Below are positions 1-10,545 of a DNA stretch of 64,000 nucleotides, piece after piece (positions within the stretch are counted from its first letter, which is position 1; each line of letters opens with the position of its first letter). The stretch lies in the NCBI RefSeq assembly GCF_028640845.1, contig NC_080542.1:137756346-137820345 (forward strand), in the 5' to 3' direction. The position numbers were made by a program, and so were the translations under genes. The notes under the pieces are model-generated. The model ran no database searches. It was not told the origin of the DNA and saw nothing but the letters and a program-made list of their open reading frames with translations. The stretch is from Ahaetulla prasina. Lineage: Eukaryota > Chordata > Lepidosauria > Squamata > Colubridae.

Positions 1-640
1 AGATTTTTCTGGGTTTTGGTTTGTTTTTATTTCTATTTAGCGTACAGTCTGAAGAAAACTAGCCTTTTTTGTGATCAGATAAAGTAAAGTTACTATGTGC
101 TACCAACTGCTCTGGATACAGAAACATTTTATTATCCAACATCTAATCCCAATCAGCAGAATAACAGTTGTATATTTATTCAGATATAAAAATTATTGCA
201 TAAAAAGCCCTGCTGGAAGTGAACTACCTCAACAATAAAAATGTGAAGTTTTTGTAGAGTTCATGCATCATTGCTGGAAATGATTTTAGCTTTTCCCTTG
301 CATTTCAGCCAATTTTTGTAGCCATTATTATATATAACAAACTAAATCCCGAATAAAATTTGGCTTCATTTTGCCTCAAAATGCATGAGTCATAGAAGCA
401 ATCCCTTGTTACTTGCAATTTTTTTCCAATAACAAAATAGGCTTTGCAGCAGTTCAATTGTACTGCATTAAATTATTCCTTTATTGAATGAAATAAATTG
501 CTGTCCTGTATGAGGCAGCTTTAATATTTTATCTTGCTTCCATTTTTAAAATATATTTAAAATATTGTTTGAGGATGCTTTGCTTTGTAAACAAGTTCTA
601 TAGATAAGCTATCAATTTCACAATGATAATCTTGTTAAAA

Positions 641-695
641 TGTGTGTGTGTGCGCGCGCACACACGTGCATCTGTGCACATATGTGTATGTGTGT
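641..695. repeat. alternating TG/CG/CA tract
   Basis: Simple repeat of alternating purine and pyrimidine: (TG)n followed by CGCGCGCA and CACACG. It includes the perfect 18-bp palindrome TGTGTGCGCGCGCACACA, then a degraded TG/CA tail. Confidence 0.9.
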
Positions 696-1414
696 TCTTT
701 GCAAATCTAACTTATACTAGGTGAAAGGAACTGGTGCAGGATAGCAGAAAAGATGAGATTTAAAATCCTAGTGAATGGATTTTTTTCATTGTCTTTAATT
801 TATCATTTACAAGTAATTAAAAATATGAAATTTAGATTGATCAGAAAAATCCAAACTGGTAACTAGGAATATAAAATAGACATAGAAAAGAAAACAATAA
901 AAAAAATTTCACATACAGATAAAAATGTATCACCAATATTACTTTTAATTAATTTTCACTGCTACAGTTTTACAGGCCTAAAATTGCGTATAAGCACCTA
1001 GCCCACCTAAAATATTTGCTGAAAAATAACAAAACACTTACACAAATATATCAAGAAATTCTGAAGTAAACCTATTCTGTTTTCCAATAATTACTTTTTT
1101 AACAATATTTCTGGATTCTTCAATATCACTTATAGCATCGAATTTTGATACATCCGTTTGTCTTCGGTAACATACACAACAATTTTTCAGCAGTACCTTC
1201 TATTTTAGAAAAATTGACCAATTGATTTGCCAGAGAATGAATGGGTAAAAAATTGATAACAGAAATGTCAATCTACAATGGGAAACGCTTTTAAGTTGGC
1301 TGTCCTGATATAAGGAAATTACTGAAGTAATTTTATCCAAACCCAAGAGCTGTACTTCCCCAACAAAAGTCAAAATTCAAGGGCTACAACCACAAGGGTA
1401 ACTAAAGCTTATAT

Positions 1415-1480
1415 TATTGTAACCCACCCAGAGTCAATTAACAGGGAGATGAGTGATAAATTGTGGGTGTCATCAGCCTT
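1415..1480 (+). mobile_element. possible retroposon 3' end
   Basis: Short stretch (ttgtaacccacccagagtca, then gggagatgagtgataaa) resembling the repeat end at 43690. Weak evidence. Confidence 0.22.
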
Positions 1481-2018
1481 AGCTATGCACAAGTTATTGT
1501 CTCTGTGGCCAAATAATAAATTCAGTGTGTCCTCTTTATACCACTCTAGTAATAAGCCAGTGGTGGAGCGGGGAAAAATAAAAATTGAGGAAACTTTTTT
1601 TTTTGCTGTTAAAAAAAATCTATCATAAAATAAAAATTGCTGTTCCATTTTAAAAAACTTCCAATAATTACCATGTCAGTAAAATATTGATTTGTTATTT
1701 TTGTACTACTTGGATATCCCAAACAAAGGATTAATACTAAAGCTAGAAAATACGAACTGGAGTAGATTGTTTATTCTACTGTGCAAAATGTGCAAAATGC
1801 AAAATGCCTGAGAAACCCAGAATGGTACATGATGCATTTACATCTAAGCTTTGGAAAAGGTTTCATGGGTATGCTTATAATTGTATATTTTCCAGCTTTA
1901 GGGTCTGTGGTCCAGCTTCCAACTGGGGTTCACTCAACCTTGGCTTGAGTCTAAACAAGTAAAGTTATATATGGGAAATAGATGGGGTGGGCAGGGCTTC
2001 TTTACACTACAGAATGAT

Positions 2019-2114
2019 TTGGCCCCCTGGCCATATGTCTCTATCAGAACTTGGCCCCCTGGCCATATGTCTCTATCAGAACTTGGCCCCCTGGCCATAT
2101 GTCTCTATCAGAAC
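2019..2114. repeat. 32-bp minisatellite, three exact copies
   Basis: Three head-to-tail copies of a 32-bp unit beginning TTGGCCCCCTGGCCATATGT. The copies look identical, which suggests recent duplication. They create an apparent open frame across 1987-2202 that I do not regard as a gene. Confidence 0.9.
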
Positions 2115-2970
2115 CACTTACCAACTCCCTCTTAGTGTATACATATGTACATACATTCTCAGAAAACCTGAAACGTTCCATGTTCAAGCTCTGCAAAACT
2201 AACCACGTATCTTGATTCTTTGAACATTCTAATGTAAAACTGGATAGAAAAGATGCTTAAAAATTCTTTGGCATAAAATTAAGTTGGAACCTCTTCATGT
2301 TTTCTGAAATATCATAAAATACTGTGGTAATAACTTTGCTGCCAGCAACTGAATAAAAAGCTTGCAATTATAGCACAAGGAAACTCTGACTCTGCAGTAT
2401 TACATCTATCATATTTGTAGTTAGTATTCATTAAATTTCAGAGATATCATCCAGTAGTAAATAATGGACAACCTTTGTTTATAAATCAGAGGTCATGAAA
2501 ATAAATGGGAGTTCTGCTTTTTCTTCTAGGGCTTTGGAAAGGGAAAGGGAAGAACAACAGCCACTTTAAAAAAATAAAGGTTACCTCTCAGTTTTCTTGC
2601 TGTTGAAATAGTGAGACTGAGAATGTGAATAGCTTGATATTTTTTCCAAGCACAACATACTTTGTTTTAATATTGTGAATACATACTGATGATTATTGTG
2701 TCAATATAGCTAATATATACTATAATGATATACAGAGGATACATTTCAAAATATATGAATTAATGGCATTACTTACCACCTGTATTTAAAAATAGAAATA
2801 ATTCAAAAACAGCAAAATAATTTATCTTTATTCTGAATTGTAAAAAAAGACGTTTTCCCTTTCTAATTTCTCTCTTCTAAATATCTTCTTTTAAAGAACC
2901 TTAATGAAATGCAATTAACCCTATTTTTCCATTATCTTTTTTCTTTTTCTTTTAAATGAAGATGTGCAAG

Positions 2971-3003
2971 ATTTGGGCACATATATTCTATATGTGCCCA
3001 AAT
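2971..3003. repeat. perfect 15-bp inverted repeat, 3-nt loop
   Basis: The left arm ATTTGGGCACATATA (2971-2985) and right arm TATATGTGCCCAAAT (2989-3003) are exact reverse complements around the loop TTC. It is too short for a microRNA precursor and no TSD or element signature was seen. Confidence 0.85.
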
Positions 3004-3621
3004 TTATTTATATTCTATACATTTTAGATTTAGTTTTATTTTTAGGGGGCTCAAGCCATGTAAGATATATAATAATATGAAGATGGAACCAAGTGATAAC
3101 CATTGACAGTTATATTTCAAGTCAGCTAATTTGAAAATAGCCTTTATGAATTTTATGTAAATTACATGGAGAACATTCTTGAAATAAATTTATGTACTTC
3201 AAGTTAGTATAAATTGGAAAACTTACCCACATACATGCACACCTACACCTAATGTTTTGCTTTAAAATTGTCTAAAACTAAGTAATTAAAATGAATATTA
3301 AATCTAAAAGCGATATAACAATAGGGGAGATGAAAAAAATATCCTAATTTGGTATGAAAATGGTTTGAATTGAATTGCATCTTACAGAAAAAAAGGTATT
3401 TTTTTAGGTAGGATATATTTCCTGCATTAAATTATATCATTTATTTATTTAAATAATTTTTACAACCTCCCAACTTAGAAACAGTGGACAATGTAGAAAG
3501 ACTAAGTAGATAACACATGCCAATCACAAAATCACATCAACAGCAATCATGAAACATCCACAGTATGTTGTTTGTTTTTGTTTTTCTTTTAATACTAAGT
3601 ATTTTGTTTTTAAAAATTATT

Positions 3622-3622
<1 letters not shown>

Positions 3623-3681
<59 letters not shown>

Positions 3682-3682
3682 T
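3623..3682. repeat. (AAT)n microsatellite at CR1 3' tail
   Basis: About 20 units of AAT abut the 3' end of the CR1 fragment that begins at 3691 on the - strand. The position is that of the LINE tail, so the tail probably seeded the array. Confidence 0.9.
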
Positions 3683-3690
3683 CATCATCA

Positions 3691-4108
3691 GAATTGAAAG
3701 GGACCTTGGAGGTCTTCTAGTCCAACCCCCTGCCCAGGCAGGAAACCCTACACCATTTCAGACAAATGGCTATCCATCATTTTCTTAAAAATTTCCAGTG
3801 TTGGAGCATTTACAACTTCTGCAGGCAAGTTGTTCCACTGATTAATTGTTCTAACTGTCAGGAAATTTCTCCTTAGTTCTAGGTTGCTTCTCTCCTTGAT
3901 TAGTTTCCACCCATTGCTTCTTGTTCTACCCTCAGGTGCATTGGAGAATAGCTTGACTCCCTCTTCTTTGTGGCAACCCCTGAGATATTGGAACACTGCT
4001 ATCATGTCTCCCCTAGTCCTTCTTTTCATTAAACTGGGCATACCAAGTTCCTGCAACCGTTCTTCATATGTTTTAGCCTCCAGTCCCCTAATCATCTTTG
4101 TTGCATTT
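3691..4108 (-). mobile_element. CR1 LINE, 5'-truncated 3' end
   Basis: On the - strand an open stretch (4095-3748) encodes the C-terminal end of a CR1 reverse transcriptase protein, with TRGDMIAVFQYLRG, then LELRRNFLTVRTINQWNNLP and LEIFKKMMDSHL. It is followed by the typical CR1 3' UTR (reverse complement of gaccttggaggtcttctagt) and the (AAT)n tail. The copy is 5'-truncated near 4108. The 45.0-48.7 kb element is a longer member of the same family. The fragment is non-functional. Confidence 0.88.
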
Positions 4109-4768
4109 TATTTCAGTGTACATAAATATTCATGAAGTATATGTTAAAACAGAAGGGTAAAAATAACACTGTCTTTATAAATAAGAATCTGAATTGTATC
4201 ACTACAGTATCAACTGTGGGCAACATAAACAGTAAAAATTAACATTAGAATTTCAAAAAAATAAAATATAATTTGCTGTAATGAATTTATATCAAATACT
4301 GATCTAATTTTAAATTATTTCAGGTCAGTTGGAAATATAACTTGGTATTAAAACAACTCAGCTTTCTAGATGCCTCAATGTGATCCCTAAACATAACAAC
4401 ATGCTGTATGGCAGAAATAGCTATAATTAAAAACTTCCTTATGTTTTGTTTCAAGTGATCCTTGATAATAGTTATCATGTAAAAAAAAAATAGATTAGCT
4501 CACATTGTCACTTTTCATGCCACAATGATGAAAATTTTGTGAAGCAAAAAAAAATTAGTATTTTGAATGCAACTATTTTGAATTCAGCCAACTTTTATTT
4601 TATATTGCCTTGAGCATCCCATACTTTGATCTTTATCATGATGTCCATCAATGCTGTTGCTGCCCTTTTCTATTTTTTTTCCTTATCCAATTGAGAATGA
4701 TTTATACATGTGAATGCTACAATTGATTATAAGGTGCTTTGGATTTATCTACTTGTATACAACTTTTT

Positions 4769-5124
4769 TTTTCAATGGGACGCGGTGGCTCAGTGGCTAG
4801 GATCATGAGCTTGTCGATTGAAAGGTCAGCAGTTCGAATCCCTAGTGCCGCGTAACAGGATGAGCTCCCGTTACTTGTCCCAGCTTCTGCCAACCTAGCA
4901 GTTTGAAAGCACGTAAAAAGTGCAAGTAGAAAAATAGGGACCGCTTTTGGTGGGAAGGTAACAGCGTTCCGTGCGCCTTTGGCGTTGAGTCATGCCAGCC
5001 ACATGACCACGGAGACATCTTCGGACAGCGCTGGCTCTTCGGCTTTGAAATGGAGATGAGCACCGCCCCCTAGAGTCGGGAATGACTAGCAAGTTATGTG
5101 TGAGGGGAACCTTTACCTTTACCT
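4769..5124 (+). mobile_element. tRNA-derived SINE (Sauria type) with 13-bp TSD
   Basis: The 5' part is tRNA-like, with a pol III A box TGGCTCAGTGG (4786-4796) and B box AGTTCGAATCC (4831-4841). A non-tRNA body follows, and the tail ACCTTTACCTTTACCTT is of the kind shared with BovB/RTE LINEs. Perfect 13-bp target-site duplications TATACAACTTTTT flank it (4756-4768 and 5125-5137). The family name is from memory of squamate SINEs; the SINE structure is seen directly. Confidence 0.88.
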
Positions 5125-5347
5125 TATACAACTTTTTATCCTGCCTGTTTACCCAAGAGGCCAGGATTACAGATATAGATTGCCTTCGTGATTAATTAAA
5201 TAATTATGTTATTCTGCATTATTTTACCTATTTTGAGCATTACACTTACACTCTCTTCAGATGTTTACAATGAAATATATATGACAGCTTCATTCTCATC
5301 TAGCCTGAAGAAAGAAAGAAATACTAAATGGGAAGGCAAAGTCTATA

Positions 5348-5706
5348 CAGGTAGTCCTTGACTTATCAGTTTATTTAATGACCATTCAAAGTTACAATGG
5401 CATTGAAACTAGTGTGTAACCGTTTTTCACATGACCATAATCAAAATTCAGATGCTTGGCAATTTGTTCGTCTTTATAACGGTGTCCTAGGGTCATGCGA
5501 TCCTCTTTTGCAACCTTCTGACAAGCAAAGTCAATGGGGAATCCCGATTCACTTAACGATCGTGTAACTAACTTAACAATTGCAGTGATTCACTTAACAA
5601 CTATGGCAAGAAAGGTCGTAAAATGGGGCAAAATTCTCTTAGCAAATGTCTCACTTAGCAGCATAAATTTTGGGTTCAGTAGTGGTCATAAGTCGAGGAC
5701 TACTTG
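5348..5706 (-). mobile_element. mariner-like MITE, copy 1
   Basis: A 359-bp non-coding element with terminal inverted repeats (CAGGTAGTCCTTGACTTA at the left; a TAAGTCGAGGACTACTTG match at the right) flanked by TA on each side. The interior includes repeated cacttaac-type motifs. Two other copies lie near 7137-7510 and 41537-41919 in the opposite orientation. The TA duplication suggests a Tc1/mariner-type origin; no transposase is present. Confidence 0.7.
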
Positions 5707-6265
5707 TACTTGCCTTTCTGCAGTTGAATGATAAGAAAAATTGATAAAACTATTTATTCTTCTCAGTACTAGTTGCTGAAAAATATGAACAGAAATGCTA
5801 ATAGGCTCATGTTCTATTCTTTGAGTCTTCTGATTGGCTAATTGGTTGACTTTACTAAGTATTTGGTCTGCTTCAGCATGCTCAGATACTCTTCATGTCA
5901 ATATGGAACCCTCAGCACAGACAATATAACACCATTTATAATTTTCAAATTCTTGGGTCAATACTAAGAGGCAGATTAGAAAATCAACTTATTTTCATAA
6001 AATCTGCTCATTGTTTCATTTTGTTTCTGCGTCTTTCTGTTTGTTGCAGATCCTTATCATAAATGCTTTGAAATCTTTCCCAATTTTATAAGATTAATGT
6101 AAGCCCTGATATCTCTTAGTTATGATCCTCATTAACAGATTTTTTTTCTTAGCCTTCTCCAACAGACTGGTTTTTTATTATTTTGTTGCAAGTATAAATA
6201 CTAGGTGTAATGGTATGTGGAAATGACCCTGAGGGATGGGGAGGCGGAAGAGATACTGCCTAGGG

Positions 6266-6405
6266 CAGAGGTCTCCAACCTTGGCAACTTTAAGCCTGGT
6301 GGACTTCAACTCCCAGAATTCCCCAGCCAGCAAAGCAAAGCTGGCTGAGGAATTCTGGGAGTTGAAGTCCTCCAGGCTTAAAGTTGTCAAGGTTGGAGAC
6401 CCCAG
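6266..6405. mobile_element. hAT-like palindromic MITE
   Basis: A 140-bp foldback element. The left half, from CAGAGGTCTCCAACCTTGGC, and the right half, ending GGTTGGAGACCCCAG, are near-perfect reverse complements around a centre near 6345. Flanking octamers GCCTAGGG (6258-6265) and ACCTAGGG (6406-6413) differ by one base, consistent with an 8-bp hAT target duplication. It shares the core ACTTCAACTCCCAGAATTC with the elements at 24850, 28645 and 48826. Confidence 0.8.
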
Positions 6406-7136
6406 ACCTAGGGAATGATCAGACACAAGAGGGAAGCCTGCAGTTGCGTAATAGTCAGAAAAAGAACCTTTGGAAGGACCTGTCCTAATTGATCAGACAG
6501 TTAAAAATTGGTGGGAAAATTTGTAGTTTCAGACTTGCAAAATTCTGCTAATATAGTCTTACAATAAAGTAGAATTGAATCCTTTTCCTTGACCCTTTCT
6601 CTCTAATTGAAATTTAACAGCAAATTTTTAAAAAAATGAAATTCTAGGGCATTCTATCATGGCTCCATTATTACTGTTTTTAATCTGTGTATTCAGTTAC
6701 AGATTCCTAATTTAGGAAATATTTTCAGAAACTACTTTCTGAAACAGAAACAGTCAGATTAGGACTGCTGACTTCATAAAGAACTGAGTCATTCTATCTA
6801 TTTACATGTGTTATATGTAATACATGCCATAGACTAATATTGTGTTGCCTAACTGCATTATTGTGCTGCCTACCTTCAATAAAAACACACCCTTAATGTG
6901 AATGAAGGCATTGCACATGTTGAAGAGGTTTTAACCCTTATCCTCTCCTTCTAATAACCCCTCCCTACCACAATATAGAAGTTATTAAAAATGGAAAATG
7001 GCTTTCTTTATGCTAGTATGTGAGTTTGAAGTCTCCTGTTATGATTAAAATAATAGATAGTTCTACTTATTTTAACATTCCTAAAAAGAATTTGGGAACT
7101 GAATGATTTTAAAATTTTACAAGATCGTTATAATTT

Positions 7137-7510
7137 ATAGTCCTTGACTTATGACCTTAACTGAGCCCAAAATTTATATTGCTAAGTGAGCAATATTTTA
7201 CGACTCTGCTTGCCACATTCGTTAAGTGAATCACCGCAGTTGTTAAATTAATAACTTGGGTTTGTTAAGTGAATCTGGTGTCCCCACTGACTTTGTTTGA
7301 CAGAAAGTTGCAAAAAGGGATCATATGACCCTGGGACCCTGCATCTGCCATAAATATGAACCAGGTGTCAAGCAGACGAATGTAAATCACATGACCATGG
7401 GGATGCTGCAATGGTTATAAGTGTGAAAAATGGTCATCAGTCACTTTTTTCAGTGCCGTTGTAACTTTGAACGGTCACTAAATGAACTTTTGTAAGTTGA
7501 GGACTATCTG
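7137..7510 (+). mobile_element. mariner-like MITE, copy 2
   Basis: Same family as the element at 5348-5706 in the opposite orientation: it opens with tatagtccttgacttatgac and closes with agttgaggactatctg followed by TA. It is more diverged at its left end, so the left boundary is approximate. Confidence 0.65.
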
Positions 7511-8827
7511 TATTAAATTATTTCAGATGGTATGACTTGTACATGTACAACACTAGCAAAAATTGACCTTGGCACATTTAGCCAAGGGATGTTTGGCAAA
7601 TTTAGCAAAACTGTTCTGGTTTTGGACTAAACACTGTTAAGATCCATATTCTTATTCTGATATTGACTGCTGTAAACTCTGCTGGTCCATTAAAAAAAAT
7701 CAGTAGGGCATTTCTAGATTAATGTCAGCCCTTCCAAGTAAACATGACCAGATGTGTTAATTTTATTTGTTTTTCTCTTAGCACAGCTGCTGCTAAGAAT
7801 AGCAGCAACTTTTCAGAACAACATTTTAAGTGTTTGGGTTTTTTTTGAGATTTGGAACTTGGATCTTATAATTACTTAGTTGACTGCTTTGATTTGTATT
7901 TTGCAAATGTTCCATTGGTTTATTAAATGCTTTCATCTATTTTTAGTATTAAATTTTGTTGTATTTTGGGGATATAATAAGTGCAGTTGTTAAATGAGAT
8001 CTAGTGTTCTTGTAACTACAAGCAAAATATTATCCGTACTCCTGCATGTGTGTATATTTAATTTTTTAAAGAGTTATTATCAATGGTTTTTTGTTGTTTT
8101 TATTGTAGTTTAATTCCCATCCATTGATCTTGTCCTTATTAGGATAATGGGGCCAGAGATTTAGGACCTGAAAACACACCCATCGGTTTGAAAACATTCA
8201 TTGTAACCACGTAAAATCCTATTTTACTCTTCATGGCTTTGTTTGAGAAAATTCTATTTTTTTTTCTGCTCAGCCACTCTTTGAAGCAGATGTAATAATT
8301 AATCTCTTTAAACAGAACTTCCTCTGTTGAAGGTTAGAAGCCTATATTTTAATCAGATGAACTAAGCAGAAAAGCTAGGATTGAGGGTTTTTTCCTTCAA
8401 TTCTGCTTTGTTTTTATGTGCTTATGCCCTTGAGTACTATGATGGAAATAAAATAAATACTTAGATGTGCCCTGCATTCCTAATGCTCAATACTTAAAAA
8501 TGTTTGAAGCCGCATCGATGTTGCTATGAGACTATCAAACCCTTGTATAAATGCATTTTGTCAGCAAATGTTCCTTAAATGATCTCATACTGCAAATTTT
8601 GTTAATTGTTGGATATCTTAATATTAGACTAGTATCAGTAATTTGTTTAGGAAAAGTGTTCCTTTAATACAGGAAGAAATACTGTGTTCTTGCTTTCTTC
8701 AAGTAATAGCAGAAGTACTTTTCCTAGTTAACTTAGTTCACAAATATAATCCAGAATGTCAGAATTCATTTTCTCTTGCTGAACACTTTTAATTAGGTTC
8801 TCCCCACCCCGTTTCCTTTTTTCATAG

Positions 8828-8905
8828 ATGGACCATGATCCTAGAAACCCTGCATATATAGCTGGTCAGGGTCCATTGCCTTCTACTGTCACAGACTTCT
8901 GGCAG
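8828..8905 (+). CDS. PTPRN2: PTPRN2 internal exon a (PTP-like domain, YIAxQGP motif)
   Basis: This 78-nt exon encodes 26 residues beginning [18 protein letters not shown] and ending DFWQ. It is flanked by a 3' splice site (ttcatag) and a donor (gtaaat), and both junctions are phase 0. PTPRN2 (IA-2beta, phogrin) is a transmembrane protein of neuroendocrine dense-core vesicles; its cytoplasmic PTP-like domain has little or no tyrosine phosphatase activity and acts in vesicle biogenesis and secretion. The segment is the conserved YIATQGP motif region of the PTP fold. Here the usual threonine is glycine. The next exon starts with MVWENG, so the reading joins cleanly as DFWQ-MVWE. The paralogue PTPRN was considered, but later exons and the very long introns favour PTPRN2. 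No upstream exon is visible in the first 8.8 kb. Confidence 0.93.
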
Positions 8906-8917
8906 GTAAATTTACTA

Positions 8918-8943
8918 TTTATTTATTTATTTATTTATTTATT
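8918..8943. repeat. (TTTA)n microsatellite
   Basis: A short ATTT tetranucleotide run a dozen bases after the splice donor of PTPRN2 exon a. Confidence 0.85.
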
Positions 8944-9540
8944 TGCAAATTCCATTTGCAAAACTTTGTATTTAAATCATATTAAATGTTGACAATAATG
9001 TGAATTTCCAATAGAATACCAACATAATCTTGCTAGTGTATATATTTGATTATGTGTTTATTTACATAGACTTACTTCATAGTATTCATAGTATGGATAT
9101 GGAGGAAGGAAATGATCAGATCAAAATATGCTCTCCCTGGTCAAAAACAAGTTCTTTCTAAATACTGTATGTGATTCATTTAATAGAATTATTAGTGTGA
9201 TTTTTTTGAAGCAAAGTTAGCCACAGATGTATGAAGTAAACAGAAAAATATTTAAACTGCCATTTGAGATATCTGAACCTAGCAGAAGTGATGGAACAAA
9301 GTCAGAAGAATGGACACAACCAGATACATGATGAAAAGCTTTACACAAAGTTTTATTTATTTATTAAGTGTAAAAGTTCCCCATGTCATTCTGAAAAGCT
9401 AGGCAGCATATACATTTCGTTTTTTTTCTTGTGGAAAAAAATGGAACGGCATCTCTGTCGATAGAAATCAAAATCATAACAGGTAAAATCACATGATCAC
9501 ATCAATTTACAACCATTACCAATTTCTGATTGCCATAAAT

Positions 9541-10035
9541 AAATGAATTCTGCAATATTGTGGTTTTTTTTATTGAAAAAGTTTTTACAAAAAAAATTTT
9601 CCCCTCCCCCCACTCCATCCCCTCCCCATTCCCTCCAAAACCACCCTGCTCCCTCTCCCCCCCCAACTTCCCAGAACAAACACAAGGTATAGTTCAACAG
9701 AAAAAACAATCATTCGCTAAATTTTCCCTAACACAAATTATAATCCTCCCTCCCTTCTCAAATCCTAACTTCCCCCATACAAATTAAAGATAAATACATC
9801 CTAATCATTCAAAAGCAATCTGATATCTCTTAATCTGATACCTATTTTGCGTATATTCAATCCATTTTTTCCATTCAGTTAGATATTTTTCTTGTGTAGT
9901 ATCTTTCAAAAAGGCTGAGATTTTAGCCATCTCAGCCAAATTAGCAACTTTCAGTATCCATTCTTCTATTGTAGGTAACTCTTTTTTCTTCCAGTATTGT
10001 CCTATCAGTAGTCTTGTGTTAAATGGCCCCAACTG
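9541..10035 (-). mobile_element. L1 LINE 3' fragment
   Basis: On the - strand 10020-9806 encodes the C-terminal end of an L1 ORF2: TRLLIGQYWKKKELPTIEEW, then AEMAKISAFLKDTTQEKY and WIEYTQNRYQIKRYQIAFE, then a stop. Downstream (lower coordinates) is a purine-rich, G-tract-containing 3' UTR and an AATAAA-type poly(A) end near 9563-9575. These are standard features of vertebrate L1. It is 5'-truncated near 10035, where unrelated A-rich sequence begins. Confidence 0.8.
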
Positions 10036-10545
10036 ACCTTCATCATCATCTTGCTCCCACTGTGGATGAGGCATGTCCAACATATGGCTGGGCTTTGCAC
10101 TGGCCAAAAAAAAAAAAAAAAGGCAGAAACAGTTCTTTTGCAAAGAACACTTGCCCAGAACAGGGCTTTGTATTCCCAAAAAGAAAAAAAGAAAAACCAA
10201 AAGCAGCAAAAGGAAAGGAAATTCCAGTCCACTGCGATTCTACGGTTGCTTTTTGGTTTTCCCAGCTCCAACCTGATCCAGAGTAGGCCAGGCATGTCTT
10301 GTCAGCAGCCAGAGCAAGGAGATAGCAAAGGTCAGCTGGGGCAGAAGAGTGCAGAATGGCAGGGACTCGAAGTGCAGGGGGCAAGGGTAACTATAGCTGG
10401 GATGGAGTGGGGCAGCTGCTTATTCCCAAAGCCTGACAAGCTTTCCCAGAGTCACACTGCTTTGTGGCTGTTTTGCCAACCAGCAAAGTTCCTTATCTTA
10501 CTGAGGCTCAGACTAAGAGCAACCAAGCTCAGAATGGCTTGAATT
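10036..10545. other. A-rich, unclassified intronic block
   Basis: Contains an A15-16 run at 10106-10121 and an AAAAAGAAAAAAAGAAAAAC tract, then ordinary mixed-composition DNA. Open frames across it (for example + strand 10051-10542) have no family resemblance and are explained by A-runs. It might be part of an old retroelement, but I cannot assign it. Confidence 0.4.

Larger units (their letters stand above)
1..8827 (+). other. PTPRN2: PTPRN2 intron (3' part) upstream of exon a
   Basis: No exon is visible here; the preceding PTPRN2 exon, expected to encode the YINAS region, was looked for and not found. The sequence is AT-rich and holds a TG/CG/CA tract, a 32-bp minisatellite, a CR1 3' fragment, a SINE, two diverged mariner-like MITEs and one hAT-like foldback element, listed separately. 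The stretches 700-2000, 2120-3600, 4110-4750, 5710-6250, 6430-7130 and 7520-8820 show nothing I can name beyond low-complexity AT-rich DNA. Confidence 0.8.

Noticed and set aside
2019..2114. Possible CRISPR-like array
   Set aside because: Units are directly adjacent without spacers and the genome is vertebrate.
1987..2202. Short open frame with repeated peptide
   Set aside because: The 32-bp unit creates it; no homology or splice context.
3549..3788. Open frame with a poly-Asn run
   Set aside because: It is the (AAT)n microsatellite plus the antisense of a CR1 3' end.
4776..4850. tRNA gene
   Set aside because: A and B boxes belong to a SINE with a body, tail and 13-bp TSD; the region does not fold as a full tRNA by eye.
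10051..10542. 163-codon open frame on +
   Set aside because: Driven by A-rich runs; several other frames overlap on both strands and none resembles a known family.
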